This document shows, in pieces, positions 26,272 through 35,700 of a stretch of 64,000 nt of DNA (position 1 is its first letter; each line of letters opens with the position of its first letter). The notes below the pieces were generated by a model. The model was not told where the DNA came from. It did no database searches and saw only the letters and a program-made list of their open reading frames with translations. Source of the DNA: Planctomycetaceae bacterium. Lineage in GTDB: Bacteria; Planctomycetota; Phycisphaerae; Sedimentisphaerales; UBA12454. Both the position numbers and the translations under genes were made by a program. The stretch covers positions 310,001 to 374,000 of the forward strand of contig JAJFVK010000019.1 in the NCBI GenBank assembly GCA_021371795.1. The letters run 5' to 3'.

Positions 26272-27947
26272 TTTGCGTTTGCGTCTTTTGTTTCTGAAGA
26301 TTTGCGCATTAACTCTTCGATTCTTTTGAGCCCGTCTTTTGCCGCCTGCAAATCCGGTACGAGCCACAGGGCTTCTTTATATCGCCGCTGCGATTCAGCG
26401 TATCTGCCTTCGTTAGTCAGAGCAATGGCCATATTGATGTTCGCGTTTATATACATATTCCGAAGCATCGGATAATCGAATCTCGACACATTTACATTTC
26501 GTTCATCGTTTACATCATCCGGCAGAGGCGGCAGCAGCTTTTCATACATTTTAATCGCCAGTTTCCAGTCGCCTTTGTAAAGGCTTATCTTGGCCAACTC
26601 GTAATACATCGACGCGTTATCCGGCGAAATCTCCAGCGATTTTTTCAACATATCTTCGGCTACATCATACTCACCCTGCTTTCCCATCGCCACGCCGAGA
26701 AATCCATACGCCCACCAGTTTTTGTCCACCACATCTATCGCGTGCGAATATAGCGTATAATTATTCTGCCAAAACATATTTTGGATATAAGTTTTAATGC
26801 CGAGCGAAAAAAGCAGCAGCCCTGCGAATACTCCGTAAAATAGTTTTCGCGAGTTTATTTTTGCAGGCACATCGCAGACCAACCACGTAATTGCGATAAA
26901 CAAACCGATGTAAGGAATATAAGTGTATCGGTCAGCGTGCGACTGCATACCAACCTGAAACAAACCGATAACAGGAACAAGCGTCCCCATAAACCACAGC
27001 CAACCGATTGCAAGATATGGTTTGCTGCGAATTTTCTGCAGAGCAAAAATCGTTACAACCGCCAGAATCAATATCGCAGTAACCGTATGAGCCGGCGAGA
27101 TAGTCCCTTTTGGGTGCGGATAAAATATCGCCAGATTAAACGGCCAAAACATTTTTTCTATATATATTACATAAGAAGCGATGGCGTTTTCCAGCCGCCA
27201 GGTAAAAGGATAACGCATCATATCCTTTACTATACCCATCTGACGCTGAACCAAAAATGTAACAATACTCAAAATTCCCGAAAGTGCGAAAAATGGAATC
27301 TTTTCCGCAATAAGCAGTTTTAACTTTACATTCTTTAATCTTTGCAGCGGCCAATAATCCAGCAGCAGCAAAACGCACGGCAGTGTTACAAGCATCGGTT
27401 TTGAAAGCAATCCAAGCGTAAATGTAATGAGCGTTAAAACATAATATCTTTTAGATTTGTTCTGTACATAATGCCAATAAGCCAGCATTGTCAGTAACCA
27501 GAAGAAAGCACTCAAAACATCTTTTCTTTCGCTTGCCCAGGCAACTGATTCGACGTGCATCGGATGCAGCGCAAAAAGTGCCGCGACAAATGCGCTCGCC
27601 CATATTCGTTTTGTCATACTGCTCAAGACAAAGAATAGCAGAGCAGTGTTGGCCAGATGGAAAACAAGATTAGTTAAATGATGTCCGCCCGGATGCAGCT
27701 TATAAAGTTGGCAATCCAGCATGTGTGAAATAGAAGTCAGCGGATGGTAATTATTGGAGTGAATATTCGTAAACGCCCACACGATGTTGTTTATATTCAG
27801 GCCTGAAGTTATATGCGGATTGTCATAGATATACGAATCGTCGTCGAAACTGACAAAACTGTTATGAAGTATCGGTTCGTAAACGGCAAATGTGATAATC
27901 GCCAGTACGATGTAAATTAAATAGATGCGGTATTTTGTTTCCATCAT
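26268..27947 (-). CDS. TMTC-like membrane glycosyltransferase with C-terminal TPRs
   Basis: 559 aa. About 10-11 membrane helices in the first 380 residues with the recognisable blocks NSFVSFDDDSYIYDNPHI, NYHPLTSISHMLDCQLY, GGHHLTNLVFHLANT and LFALHPMHVESVAWASERKDVLS, which match bacterial O-mannosyl/O-GlcNAc transferase-like TPR proteins. The C-terminal 170 residues hold tetratricopeptide repeats (GVAMGKQGEYDVAEDMLKKSLEISPDNA). Likely protein glycosylation at the membrane. The third GT-C-like protein within 5 kb. Confidence 0.82.
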   Translation of the reverse strand: MMETKYRIYLIYIVLAIITFAVYEPILHNSFVSFDDDSYIYDNPHITSGLNINNIVWAFTNIHSNNYHPLTSISHMLDCQLYKLHPGGHHLTNLVFHLANTALLFFVLSSMTKRIWASAFVAALFALHPMHVESVAWASERKDVLSAFFWLLTMLAYWHYVQNKSKRYYVLTLITFTLGLLSKPMLVTLPCVLLLLDYWPLQRLKNVKLKLLIAEKIPFFALSGILSIVTFLVQRQMGIVKDMMRYPFTWRLENAIASYVIYIEKMFWPFNLAIFYPHPKGTISPAHTVTAILILAVVTIFALQKIRSKPYLAIGWLWFMGTLVPVIGLFQVGMQSHADRYTYIPYIGLFIAITWLVCDVPAKINSRKLFYGVFAGLLLFSLGIKTYIQNMFWQNNYTLYSHAIDVVDKNWWAYGFLGVAMGKQGEYDVAEDMLKKSLEISPDNASMYYELAKISLYKGDWKLAIKMYEKLLPPLPDDVNDERNVNVSRFDYPMLRNMYINANINMAIALTNEGRYAESQRRYKEALWLVPDLQAAKDGLKRIEELMRKSSETKDANAN

Positions 27948-28021
27948 AATTTAAAATCTATCCCGTAAGGGACACCTTAATTTTGCATTTTAAATTTTGA
28001 CTTTTAATTTTCATTAAAGAA

Positions 28022-28075
28022 AAGCCCCTTTGACACCGCTCTTACGCAAGTTATCAAGGGGCTTTGTTTTTTTTG
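28022..28075 (-). terminator. Strong bidirectional terminator after rho
   Basis: AAAGCCCCTTTGA (28022-28034) pairs with TCAAGGGGCTTT (28055-28066) around a 20-nt loop, with T-runs on both sides (8 T on the + strand, TTTTCTTT on the minus strand). Confidence 0.8.
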
Positions 28076-28086
28076 ACTAATCGGTA

Positions 28087-29661
28087 CTAATCGAGTTTCA
28101 TTGACATCAGGAACTCGGCATTCGTCTTGCATTTGGCCAGTCTGCTCTTTAGCAGTTCGACCGCTTCGACAGGATTAAGTTCGCTCAATACGCGTCTCAA
28201 TCTGTAAATCAGCTCAAGTTCTTTCTGGTCGAGCAGCAGTTCTTCGCGTCTCGTACCGCTCTTACTGATATCGATTGCAGGCCATACGCGTCGTTCGACA
28301 AGTCTTCTGTCTAAATGCAATTCCATATTGCCTGTCGCTTTGAACTCTTCGAAAATAACTTCGTCCATTTTCGAACCTGTGTCGACAAGAGCCGTTGCAA
28401 AAATCGAAAGTGAACCGCCTTCTTCAATATTTCTTGCAGCACCGAAGAACTTTTTCGGCATTTGCATCGCGTTGGCGTCAACACCACCAGTCAGAATCTT
28501 GCCTGAATGCGGCACTTCAGTATTATATGCTCTTGCAAGCCTTGTAATCGAGTCAAGCAGAATCACAACATCCTGGCCGTATTCGACCATACGTTTGGCC
28601 TTTTCGATAACCATTTCCGCAACTTGGCAGTGTCTTGATGCAGGCTCATCGAATGTCGAACTAATAACTTCAACATCGCGAGCGACTTTGCGTTCCATTT
28701 CCGTTACTTCTTCAGGACGCTCATCAATAAGCAGAACGATTAATTTTACTTCAGGATTATTTGTGCTGATGGAGTTTGCGATTTTCTGCATCAACACGGT
28801 TTTACCAGTACGCGGCGGAGCTACGATAAGACCACGCTGGCCCTTACCGACCGGCGTTACCATATCGATAATACGCATATTCAGTTCGTCACTGCGAGTT
28901 TCAAGGTAAAAACGCTTCTCTGGATGCAGCGGCGTCAAATCGCTGAAGTTCACCTTCTCAACGAGCTTGTCCGGCTCTTCAAAGTTAATCGCTTCAACGC
29001 GAAGAAGCGCGAAATATTTTTCCGAATCCTTTGGCGGACGAATCTGGCCGCTTACAACAGCGCCTGTTCGCAAGCCGAAACGTTTAATCTGTGACGGCGA
29101 TACATAAATATCGTCAGGACTTGAAAGATAATTGTACTCTGTATTACGGAGGAAGCCATAGCCATCGGGCAGAACTTCGAGAACGCCTTCGCCGTACATC
29201 AAACCGTTCGACTGGATTCTCTCTTTCAGGATTTTGAAAATCAACTCCTGCTTCTTCATTCCTGTATATTCATTAACGCCTTCACGTTTGCAAACTTCAT
29301 GAAGTTCAGATACTGTCATTTTCTGCAGGTCTGTTATGTGAAGATTGCCGCGTTTGATGCGTTCGTATTTTGCATGGGTAGATTCGTAATCACTCTTCTC
29401 CTGGTCGCTCTGGCTCTGATTGCTTTGACCGTTTGCGACGGCCGGAGTCTGTGGTTGCGTTGTCTGTGGCTGAGAAGGAGCAGGAGCTTGCGGCTGTGTC
29501 TGCTGCGCCGCCTGCGGCTGAACCGAGGGTTCTTCCTGCGGCACCGGAGGTGCGTCAACTGTCTGCTTTGCAGATTCTACCGGTTGAGACTCTGCATCGT
29601 TCCTCTTCGTATATTTACGTCTGCGTGGATTTCTGTCATCTGGTTTTTCCGATTTGGCCAT
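28087..29661 (-). CDS. rho: Transcription termination factor Rho with long disordered N-terminus
   Basis: 524 aa, about 100 longer than E. coli Rho. Residues 1-95 are a basic start ([11 protein letters not shown]) followed by a Pro-Gln-rich low-complexity stretch. Then the Rho N-domain ([21 protein letters not shown]), the RNA-binding cold-shock-like domain ([15 protein letters not shown]), and the ATPase with Walker A APPRTGKT, Walker [16 protein letters not shown] and the Q/R-loop block. AGGAAGGAG precedes the ATG. Hexameric helicase ending transcription. In other phyla such N-terminal insertions affect RNA binding and condensate formation. Confidence 0.96.
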   Translation of the reverse strand: MAKSEKPDDRNPRRRKYTKRNDAESQPVESAKQTVDAPPVPQEEPSVQPQAAQQTQPQAPAPSQPQTTQPQTPAVANGQSNQSQSDQEKSDYESTHAKYERIKRGNLHITDLQKMTVSELHEVCKREGVNEYTGMKKQELIFKILKERIQSNGLMYGEGVLEVLPDGYGFLRNTEYNYLSSPDDIYVSPSQIKRFGLRTGAVVSGQIRPPKDSEKYFALLRVEAINFEEPDKLVEKVNFSDLTPLHPEKRFYLETRSDELNMRIIDMVTPVGKGQRGLIVAPPRTGKTVLMQKIANSISTNNPEVKLIVLLIDERPEEVTEMERKVARDVEVISSTFDEPASRHCQVAEMVIEKAKRMVEYGQDVVILLDSITRLARAYNTEVPHSGKILTGGVDANAMQMPKKFFGAARNIEEGGSLSIFATALVDTGSKMDEVIFEEFKATGNMELHLDRRLVERRVWPAIDISKSGTRREELLLDQKELELIYRLRRVLSELNPVEAVELLKSRLAKCKTNAEFLMSMKLD

Positions 29662-29957
29662 TTTAGCTCCTTCCTAAAATTTTTGACCTTTTAAATTCGA
29701 CTAAAATTTTAGAATTTTGTGTATAAATAAATTTTCTTTGGCAAAACTTTACGATTTAGAACAACCTGTCAACATAGACGGTCGATGCGATTTGCCTTTA
29801 ACCTATGTAATTATACCAATTGGTATTATTACTCGCGCGTTGCGAGATTTGCCAACTTCTTTGCCGGCTTCGCCTTACCCGCGGAGAACAACACGAATAA
29901 TTAACATCCATAGTAGTACGTGAATACCCGCCGATGTACTATAATACAAAAAAACGC
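29662..29957. other. Gene-free stretch between rho and coaE with palindromes
   Basis: Upstream region of rho. It holds a perfect 14-bp palindrome ATACCAATTGGTAT (29813-29826) and CTAAAATTTTAG close to the rho start. A TTGACA on the minus strand lies near 29765-29770, but its -10 box is poor. No protein-coding signal is convincing; a 68-residue + strand frame lacks a ribosome site. Confidence 0.5.
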
Positions 29958-30566
29958 TCATTCCTTGGAAATTAAAGCGGGAAAAATCTCGCTGATTTGT
30001 TTTGTCAGCTCCGAAAGGTCTTCGTTATTATTAACTATATAATGCGATATTTTTCGCTTCTTGTCCAGAGAAATTTGGAATTTTTCTCGTTTTTTTAACA
30101 AATTTTCGTCTAAATGGCCTCTTTTAGCCGCTCTTTTGAACCTTAATTGTTCATCACAAGCCACAAAGACGAGTTTATCACACCTGTTTTCCCATCCGAC
30201 TTCTATAAGCAACGGAACATCCAATACTATCGCTTTTATCTTTTCATCCATCTGACATTTTTCGATAAGCGTTTCGGTAATTTGCATTACTCGCGGATGT
30301 ATAATATTGTTTATCGTGCCGACAGCAGCAGGACTATTAAAAGCCGCTTCAGCCAGTTTGGTTTTATCTACGTTACCTGCCGAATCAAAAACCCCATCGC
30401 TGAAAGCCTCACGAATCTCTTTCTTGACATCATCGGCTAAAAGCAGGTCTTTTGCTATCCTGTCGGCGTCTATAACAGCACAGCCCAATGTCTCAAATTG
30501 CTTTGCAACAGTGCTTTTACCAGACGAAATACCGCCGAGTATTCCTATTATTGGTTTTTTATCCAT
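29958..30566 (-). CDS. coaE: Dephospho-CoA kinase
   Basis: 202 aa from the ATG at 30566, where the family begins (KPIIGILGGISSGKST, a P-loop at residues ~6-16); the longer frame adds an unrelated head. Also present: AVIDADRIAKDLL, IIHPRVM, and VLDVPLLIEVGWE. Phosphorylates dephospho-CoA in the last step of CoA synthesis. It lies 52 nt after the tRNA-Leu gene on the same strand and may share its transcript. No Shine-Dalgarno is visible. Confidence 0.92.
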   Translation of the reverse strand: MDKKPIIGILGGISSGKSTVAKQFETLGCAVIDADRIAKDLLLADDVKKEIREAFSDGVFDSAGNVDKTKLAEAAFNSPAAVGTINNIIHPRVMQITETLIEKCQMDEKIKAIVLDVPLLIEVGWENRCDKLVFVACDEQLRFKRAAKRGHLDENLLKKREKFQISLDKKRKISHYIVNNNEDLSELTKQISEIFPALISKE

Positions 30567-30590
30567 AGTGAAATTAGGTGAAGTTCTGTG

Positions 30591-30615
30591 TAGGGGCGAA
30601 CTTATATGTCCGCCC
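30591..30615. repeat. Dispersed hairpin element TAGGGGCGAAC...GTCCGCCC
   Basis: GGGCGAAC (30594-30601) pairs with GTCCGCCC (30608-30615) with one mismatch and a 6-nt loop. It follows TGTA and lies between tRNA-Leu and coaE. The form TGTAGGGGCGA...CGCCC is a commonly seen intergenic repeat in environmental bacterial genomes (recalled, not searched). Confidence 0.5.
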
Positions 30616-30618
30616 AAA

Positions 30619-30702
30619 TGCCCAGGAGAGGATTTGAACCTCTATGAGCCGAAGCTCGCTAGCCCCTCAAGCTAGTGCGTCTGCCAGTTCCGCCACCTGG
30701 GC
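30619..30702 (-). tRNA. tRNA-Leu (anticodon GAG)
   Basis: Minus strand. Acceptor GCCCAGG/CCTGGGC with discriminator A, anticodon arm CTAGC-TTGAGGG-GCTAG with anticodon GAG reading CTC, long variable arm (GAGCTTCGGCTC), T-arm with TTCAAAT loop. 84 nt; CCA not encoded. Confidence 0.95.
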
Positions 30703-30813
30703 AATAGACGAATAATAATACGAAAAAAATCCCGTTTGGCAAGCTAAAATTTGGTATAAATTTAAACTTGTATTTTGATATATTTGTGTCTAAATTCACA
30801 TTGGGAGTTCAAT

Positions 30814-31569
30814 ATGAAAAAAATCTTAGTGGTATTCGTACTTTTGTTGGCTGCCGGATGTACGCCGCAGACCGATAGAATAACCCAAACATCGACCATA
30901 GACGCCTTACTGGCGGGTGCGTATGATGGTCAAATAGAATGCCGGCAATTGCTAAACTATGGCGATTTCGGGATTGGAACATTCGACAGGCTTGATGGCG
31001 AAATGGCGGTTTTGGACGGCAAAATTTACCAGATTAAATCCGATGGCAAAGTTTACATCCCCGCCATTTCGGCCAAGACGCCGTTTGCGTCAGTGTGTGA
31101 ATTCAAAACAGATTCGCAATTTAATTTAAAATCAGGAAATTTCAAAACTGCCGAGTCGATGATTGACGAAAATTTTCCAAATCAGAATCAGTTTTTGGCC
31201 GTTAAAATTACCGGAACATTCAAATATATGAAAACCCGCAGCGTACCGGCTCAAAACAAACCGTATCCGCCGCTTGTGGAAGTCGCCAAAACGCAGCCGG
31301 TGTTTGAGATGAACGATGTTGCCGGAACAATAGTCGGATTCAGGTCGCCGCCGTTTGTCAAAGGAATTAACGTCAGCGGTTATCATTTTCATTTTTTGAG
31401 CAAAGATTTTACACAAGGCGGCCATATCCTCGACTTTGAAATCGCCGACGGCAAATGTCAAATTGACAAGTGCAATGAATTGCTTTTGATTCTGCCAGAA
31501 GATGATGCCCTGCAAAACATCGATTTGTCAAAAGATAAATCACAGGAATTGCAAAAGGTTGAAAAATAA
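30814..31569 (+). CDS. budA: Acetolactate decarboxylase, lipoprotein form
   Basis: 251 aa from the ATG at 30814 with GGGAG upstream. Lipoprotein signal with lipobox AAGC (Cys16). The rest is alpha-acetolactate decarboxylase: zinc ligands H191, H193 (YHFHF) and H204 (GGHILDF), spaced as in AlsD/BudA, with Glu in LDGEMAVLDGK and Arg142 in TRSVPAQNKPYPPL. It converts acetolactate to acetoin. Most bacterial enzymes are cytoplasmic; a membrane-anchored exported form acts outside the cytoplasm, perhaps on leaked acetolactate. Single gene, followed by a terminator. Confidence 0.88.
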   Translation: MKKILVVFVLLLAAGCTPQTDRITQTSTIDALLAGAYDGQIECRQLLNYGDFGIGTFDRLDGEMAVLDGKIYQIKSDGKVYIPAISAKTPFASVCEFKTDSQFNLKSGNFKTAESMIDENFPNQNQFLAVKITGTFKYMKTRSVPAQNKPYPPLVEVAKTQPVFEMNDVAGTIVGFRSPPFVKGINVSGYHFHFLSKDFTQGGHILDFEIADGKCQIDKCNELLLILPEDDALQNIDLSKDKSQELQKVEK

Positions 31570-31571
31570 AA

Positions 31572-31597
31572 AACCGGCGAATTGTTTATCGCCGGTT
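31572..31597. terminator. Terminator between convergent genes
   Basis: AACCGGCGA (31572-31580) pairs perfectly with TCGCCGGTT (31589-31597), loop 8 nt. The T-run is on the minus-strand side (TTTTTTATTTTT), so it mainly serves the minus-strand gene ending at 31610. Confidence 0.75.
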
Positions 31598-31609
31598 GAA
31601 ATCAATTGC

Positions 31610-32041
31610 TTATTGTTCGCCGCCTTCTGGGCCGTCCGGAGGTGGACCATCAGGACCGCCTGGCGGAGGACCGTTCGGGTCATCGCCACGATGTCGCTCA
31701 CGTCCGCCCTGCCGACGCTGCATCTCTTTGTAAGATGTTACGGTTACCCATTTTTCGCCGTTTTGCTCTGCGACTGTGCCTTCAACAAAGACCCTCTTAT
31801 TTGCTAACTTTGCAAGTTCAAGGCCTTTGGCGTCGAGTACAATGTTCCAACTGTTTCTTCTGTTCTCGATTTTAATCGCAGTAACAGTGCCGCTGTCATT
31901 GAGCGTAACCTGAACCATGCCTCTGACGGCGTTCGGGTCGAAATGCGGCCTTTGCGGCCTATTCGGGTCAGCCTGTGAAATGCTGACAAAAGCAAACCCG
32001 ATAGCTGCAATCATTAAAAATAACGCAACTTTGTTTTTCAT
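31610..32041 (-). CDS. Small exported protein, paralog of the next gene
   Basis: 143 aa from the ATG at 32041, with GGAG upstream. Signal peptide MKNKVALFLMIAAIGFAFVSISQA. The mature part starts with RPQRPHFDPNAVRGMVQVT, shared with the neighbour, followed by a small beta-fold (TAIKIENRRNSWNIVLDAKGLELAKLANKRVFVEGTVAEQ, like an OB-type bridging fold), and ends in a Gly-Pro-Asp-rich tail. No named family. Envelope or periplasm; function unknown. Confidence 0.75.
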   Translation of the reverse strand: MKNKVALFLMIAAIGFAFVSISQADPNRPQRPHFDPNAVRGMVQVTLNDSGTVTAIKIENRRNSWNIVLDAKGLELAKLANKRVFVEGTVAEQNGEKWVTVTSYKEMQRRQGGRERHRGDDPNGPPPGGPDGPPPDGPEGGEQ

Positions 32042-32130
32042 ACTTAAACTCCTTAAATAAAATTCTGTTCTTGTTCTGTACGGTCTGCACATATAGACGC
32101 TTTGAAGAATTTAAATATTGCATAAATAAA

Positions 32131-32159
32131 AAAGCCGATGGGAAATTGCCATCGGCTTT
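32131..32159. terminator. Terminator between the two paralogs
   Basis: AAAGCCGATGG (32131-32141) pairs with CCATCGGCTTT (32149-32159), 7-nt loop, A-run upstream giving a T-run on the minus strand (TTTTTTATTTATG). Confidence 0.75.
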
Positions 32160-32182
32160 AGTGCGCTTTTATATTTCAACAA

Positions 32183-32584
32183 TTATTTTTGGGCACCTGG
32201 TGCGTTGGGGCGTCTGCGAATCTGATTAGGATCGGCAGGTCTTGCCCGTTTAATTTCCTGAATGGTTTCAACTGTCAGCCATTGTACACCATCTTTGGTC
32301 TCTTTTTTACCGGTAACTCTGACAAATTTATCTGCCATCGCTGCGAGTTCTTTGCCTTTTTCATCCAAAACAACGTTAAAATCGCCGTTTCTTCTGCCCT
32401 TTATTTTCACCGATGTTACAGCGCCATTGGCGTCTTGTGTTACTTCAACTTTTCCGACAATAGCATTCGGGTCAAAATGCGGCCTTTGAGGTCTTACAGG
32501 CTTGTTTGGCTCCGCCGCCTTGGCAAAGCCTGCAAATCCAAGTAATATGGCAACCATTACAGACATAATAATCGTTTTTTTCAT
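32183..32584 (-). CDS. Small exported protein, paralog of 31610-32041
   Basis: 133 aa. Signal peptide ending FAKAA; mature N-terminus RPQRPHFDPNAIVGKVEVT nearly repeats the neighbour. Then a small beta-domain (VTSVKIKGRRNGDFNVVLDEKGKELAAMADKFVRVTGKK) and a basic Pro-rich tail instead of the acidic one of its paralog. Each copy has its own terminator, so they are separate units. Function unknown. Confidence 0.75.
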   Translation of the reverse strand: MKKTIIMSVMVAILLGFAGFAKAAEPNKPVRPQRPHFDPNAIVGKVEVTQDANGAVTSVKIKGRRNGDFNVVLDEKGKELAAMADKFVRVTGKKETKDGVQWLTVETIQEIKRARPADPNQIRRRPNAPGAQK

Positions 32585-32722
32585 TTTTTTCTTCCTTTAC
32601 TAAATTACCTATTTTAATTTTTCATTATTCATTAATAACATTTATAGTACATCGTCAACTTACACCTTTTTTCTATAACTAATCTGGCGTTTCGTCAATC
32701 CATAAAATTGCATTAAAAAAAT

Positions 32723-32747
32723 AAACCCCGACAAGCCATCGGGGTTT
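32723..32747 (-). terminator. Terminator of carB
   Basis: AAACCCCGA (32723-32731) with TCGGGGTTT (32739-32747), 7-nt loop; the minus strand continues into ATTTTTTTAATGC, a good T-run. Confidence 0.8.
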
Positions 32748-32778
32748 TATTTAAACAAAACGGTTTTTATGTGCAGTT

Positions 32779-35700
32779 TTACTTAATTTCCGCGTGATAT
32801 TCCTGCAATGATTTGATAGCACCTTTGCCTTTTTGTATCGCTTCAACGCCCTTGGCAGCAGCAACAGCGGCCGCGATGGTCGTTATATACGGAGTTTTAT
32901 ACTTAATCGCAGCCTTGCGAAGATATGAATCATCATACTGGCTGCTTTTGCCTGCCGGGGTATTAATCAGAAGCTGAATTTCGCCATTTGTTATCGCATC
33001 AACAATATTCGGTCTGCCTTCCTGCATTTTGAAAATCGACACAGCTTCGATGCCGTTTTCCTGCAGAGATTTGCAAGTGCCTGAAGTTGAAACAATTTTG
33101 AAACCTAACTTCGCAAATTTTTTCGCCACACCAATGACCGCTTTTTTATCGGCATCGTTAACAGTAATCAGTACAGTGCCTTTTGTCGGCAGCGTTGATT
33201 TCGCAGCATCTTCAGCTTTGTAAAATGCAAGCCCGAAAGATTCAGCCATCCCCAAAACTTCGCCTGTCGAACGCATTTCAGGCCCAAGCAGCGGGTCGAC
33301 TTCCGGGAACATATTAAACGGAAATACCGATTCTTTAACGCCGAAGTGGGCGAATTTTTTCGGCTTCAATTTCATATCGCTGATTTTTTTGCCGAGCGAC
33401 AATTGCGTCGCCAGTCTTGCCATTTGTATTCCGCAGACTTTAGACACAAGCGGCACAGTTCGCGACGCTCGCGGATTTGCCTCAAGAACATAAACCTTAT
33501 CTTCGGCAATAGCGTACTGAATGTTCATAAGACCGACAACATTTAATTCTATCGCAATCTTTTTTGTATAATCGTAAATTGTATCGAGATGCTTTTGCGG
33601 GATGCTTATAGGCGGAATCACACAAGCTGAATCACCACTGTGAATACCGGCAAGCTCAATGTGCTCCATAACCGCCGGCACAAAAGCGTCGCCGCCGTCA
33701 GCCAGAGCGTCCGCTTCGCATTCGATGGCATTGCTCAAAAATTTATCGATGAGCAGCGGCCTTTCAGGCGTTACACCGACCGCCGCATCGACATATTTTT
33801 TCAACATTTCGTCGTCGTGAATAACTTCCATTCCTCGACCGCCCAGAACATAAGACGGACGAATCATCAGCGGGTATCCGATTTCCTTTGCCGCTTTCAA
33901 CGCATCGTCAAACGTACTTGCCATCGCGGATTGGGGCATTGGAATATTCAGGTTTTCCATTTGCTTGCGGAACATATCGCGGTCTTCGGCAAGGTCGATG
34001 CTCTGCACGCTTGTACCGATAATTTTAACGCCTGCCTTCTCAAGCTCGCCCGCTATATTCAATGGTGTCTGTCCGCCAAACTGGCAAATAACACCGACAG
34101 GTTTTTCTTTTTCATAAATACTTAACACATCTTCAACTGTCAACGGCTCAAAATACAATTTGTCCGAAGTGTCATAATCGGTAGAAACAGTCTCCGGATT
34201 GCAGTTGACCATAATGGTTTCATAGCCTGCTTCACGAAGCGCCATCGCCGCGTGAACACAACAATAGTCAAATTCGATGCCCTGCCCGATTCTGTTCGGC
34301 CCGCCGCCGAGAACCATAATCTTCTTACTATTACTGCTGACAGATACCGTATCTTTTGCGTTATAGCTTGAATAATAATACGCCGCGTTTTCAACGCCGC
34401 TGACCGGAACTGCGTGCCAGCCTTCAACAACGCCGATTGCGTTTCTCTGCTTGCGGATTTTCTCTTCGGCAACGCCCAACAATTTCGCAAGGTATTTATC
34501 CGCGAAGCCGTCTTTCTTGGCTTTTTCGAGCAATTCATCAGGCAGTTGTTTGCCTTTGTATTTAAGAACCTCTTCTTCACGCTCGACAAGCTCTTTCATT
34601 TGCGTAATGAAATATGGCTTAATATATGTCTTGCAATAAAGCTCCTGCACATCAGCGCCTTTTCGCAGCGCTTCGTACATAATAAACTGCCGTTCACTTG
34701 TCGGTTCTTTGAGCATATCCATAAGTTCCGGCAGCGATTTTTTGTTGAAATTTTTCGCAAAGCCAAGTCCGTATCTGCCGGTTTCAAGAGATCGAATTGC
34801 TTTCTGTAACGCTTCTTTATAATTCTTGCCGATGCTCATTACTTCGCCGACCGCGCGCATCTGTGTGCCGAGTTTATCCTGCACACCTTTGAATTTCTCA
34901 AATCCCCATCGCGAGAATTTCACGACAACATAATCGCCGCTTGGCGTGTATTTTTCAAGAGACCCGTCTCTCCAGTATGGAATTTCATCAAGCGTAAGAC
35001 CGCCTGCCAGCATAGCTGAAACCAACGCAATTGGGAATCCTGTCGCTTTGGATGCCAGAGCACTCGACCGGCTTGTTCTTGGATTAATTTCAATAATAAC
35101 TACTCTGCCGGTTTTCGGGTCGTGAGCGAATTGAACGTTTGTTCCGCCAATGACCTCAATTGCCTGGACGATATCATACGAATATTTCTGCAATTTCTTC
35201 TGAAGTTTTTCATCGATTGTCAGCATCGGAGCGGTGCAGTATGAATCGCCTGTATGAACGCCCATTGCATCAACGTTTTCGATGAAGCAAACTGTAATCA
35301 TCTGATTCTTGGAGTCGCGGACGACTTCCAACTCGAGTTCTTCCCATCCGAGCACGGATTCTTCGATAAGAATCTGACCGACAAGGCTTGCCGCGATACC
35401 GCGGGCTGCAACAATGCGAAGTTCCTCAATATTATAAACCAAACCGCCGCCGGTGCCGCCCATTGTGTATGCGGGACGAACAACAACCGGATAGCCGAGC
35501 TTTTCCGCAATTTTCTCCGCTTCTTCAACTGTATAGGCAGGGTCGCTTTTCGGCATATCGATACCGAGCTTTGCCATTGTGTTTTTGAATGCGATTCTGT
35601 CTTCGCCTCTTTCTATTGCGTCAACGTTCACGCCGATGACTTTGACATTATATTTTTCAAGAACGCCTGCCTTTGCAAGTTCGGAAACAAGGTTCAAACC

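Noticed and set aside
29717-29923. 68-codon plus-strand frame between rho and coaE
   Set aside because: No ribosome site or family features; it runs through the rho upstream region with palindromes.
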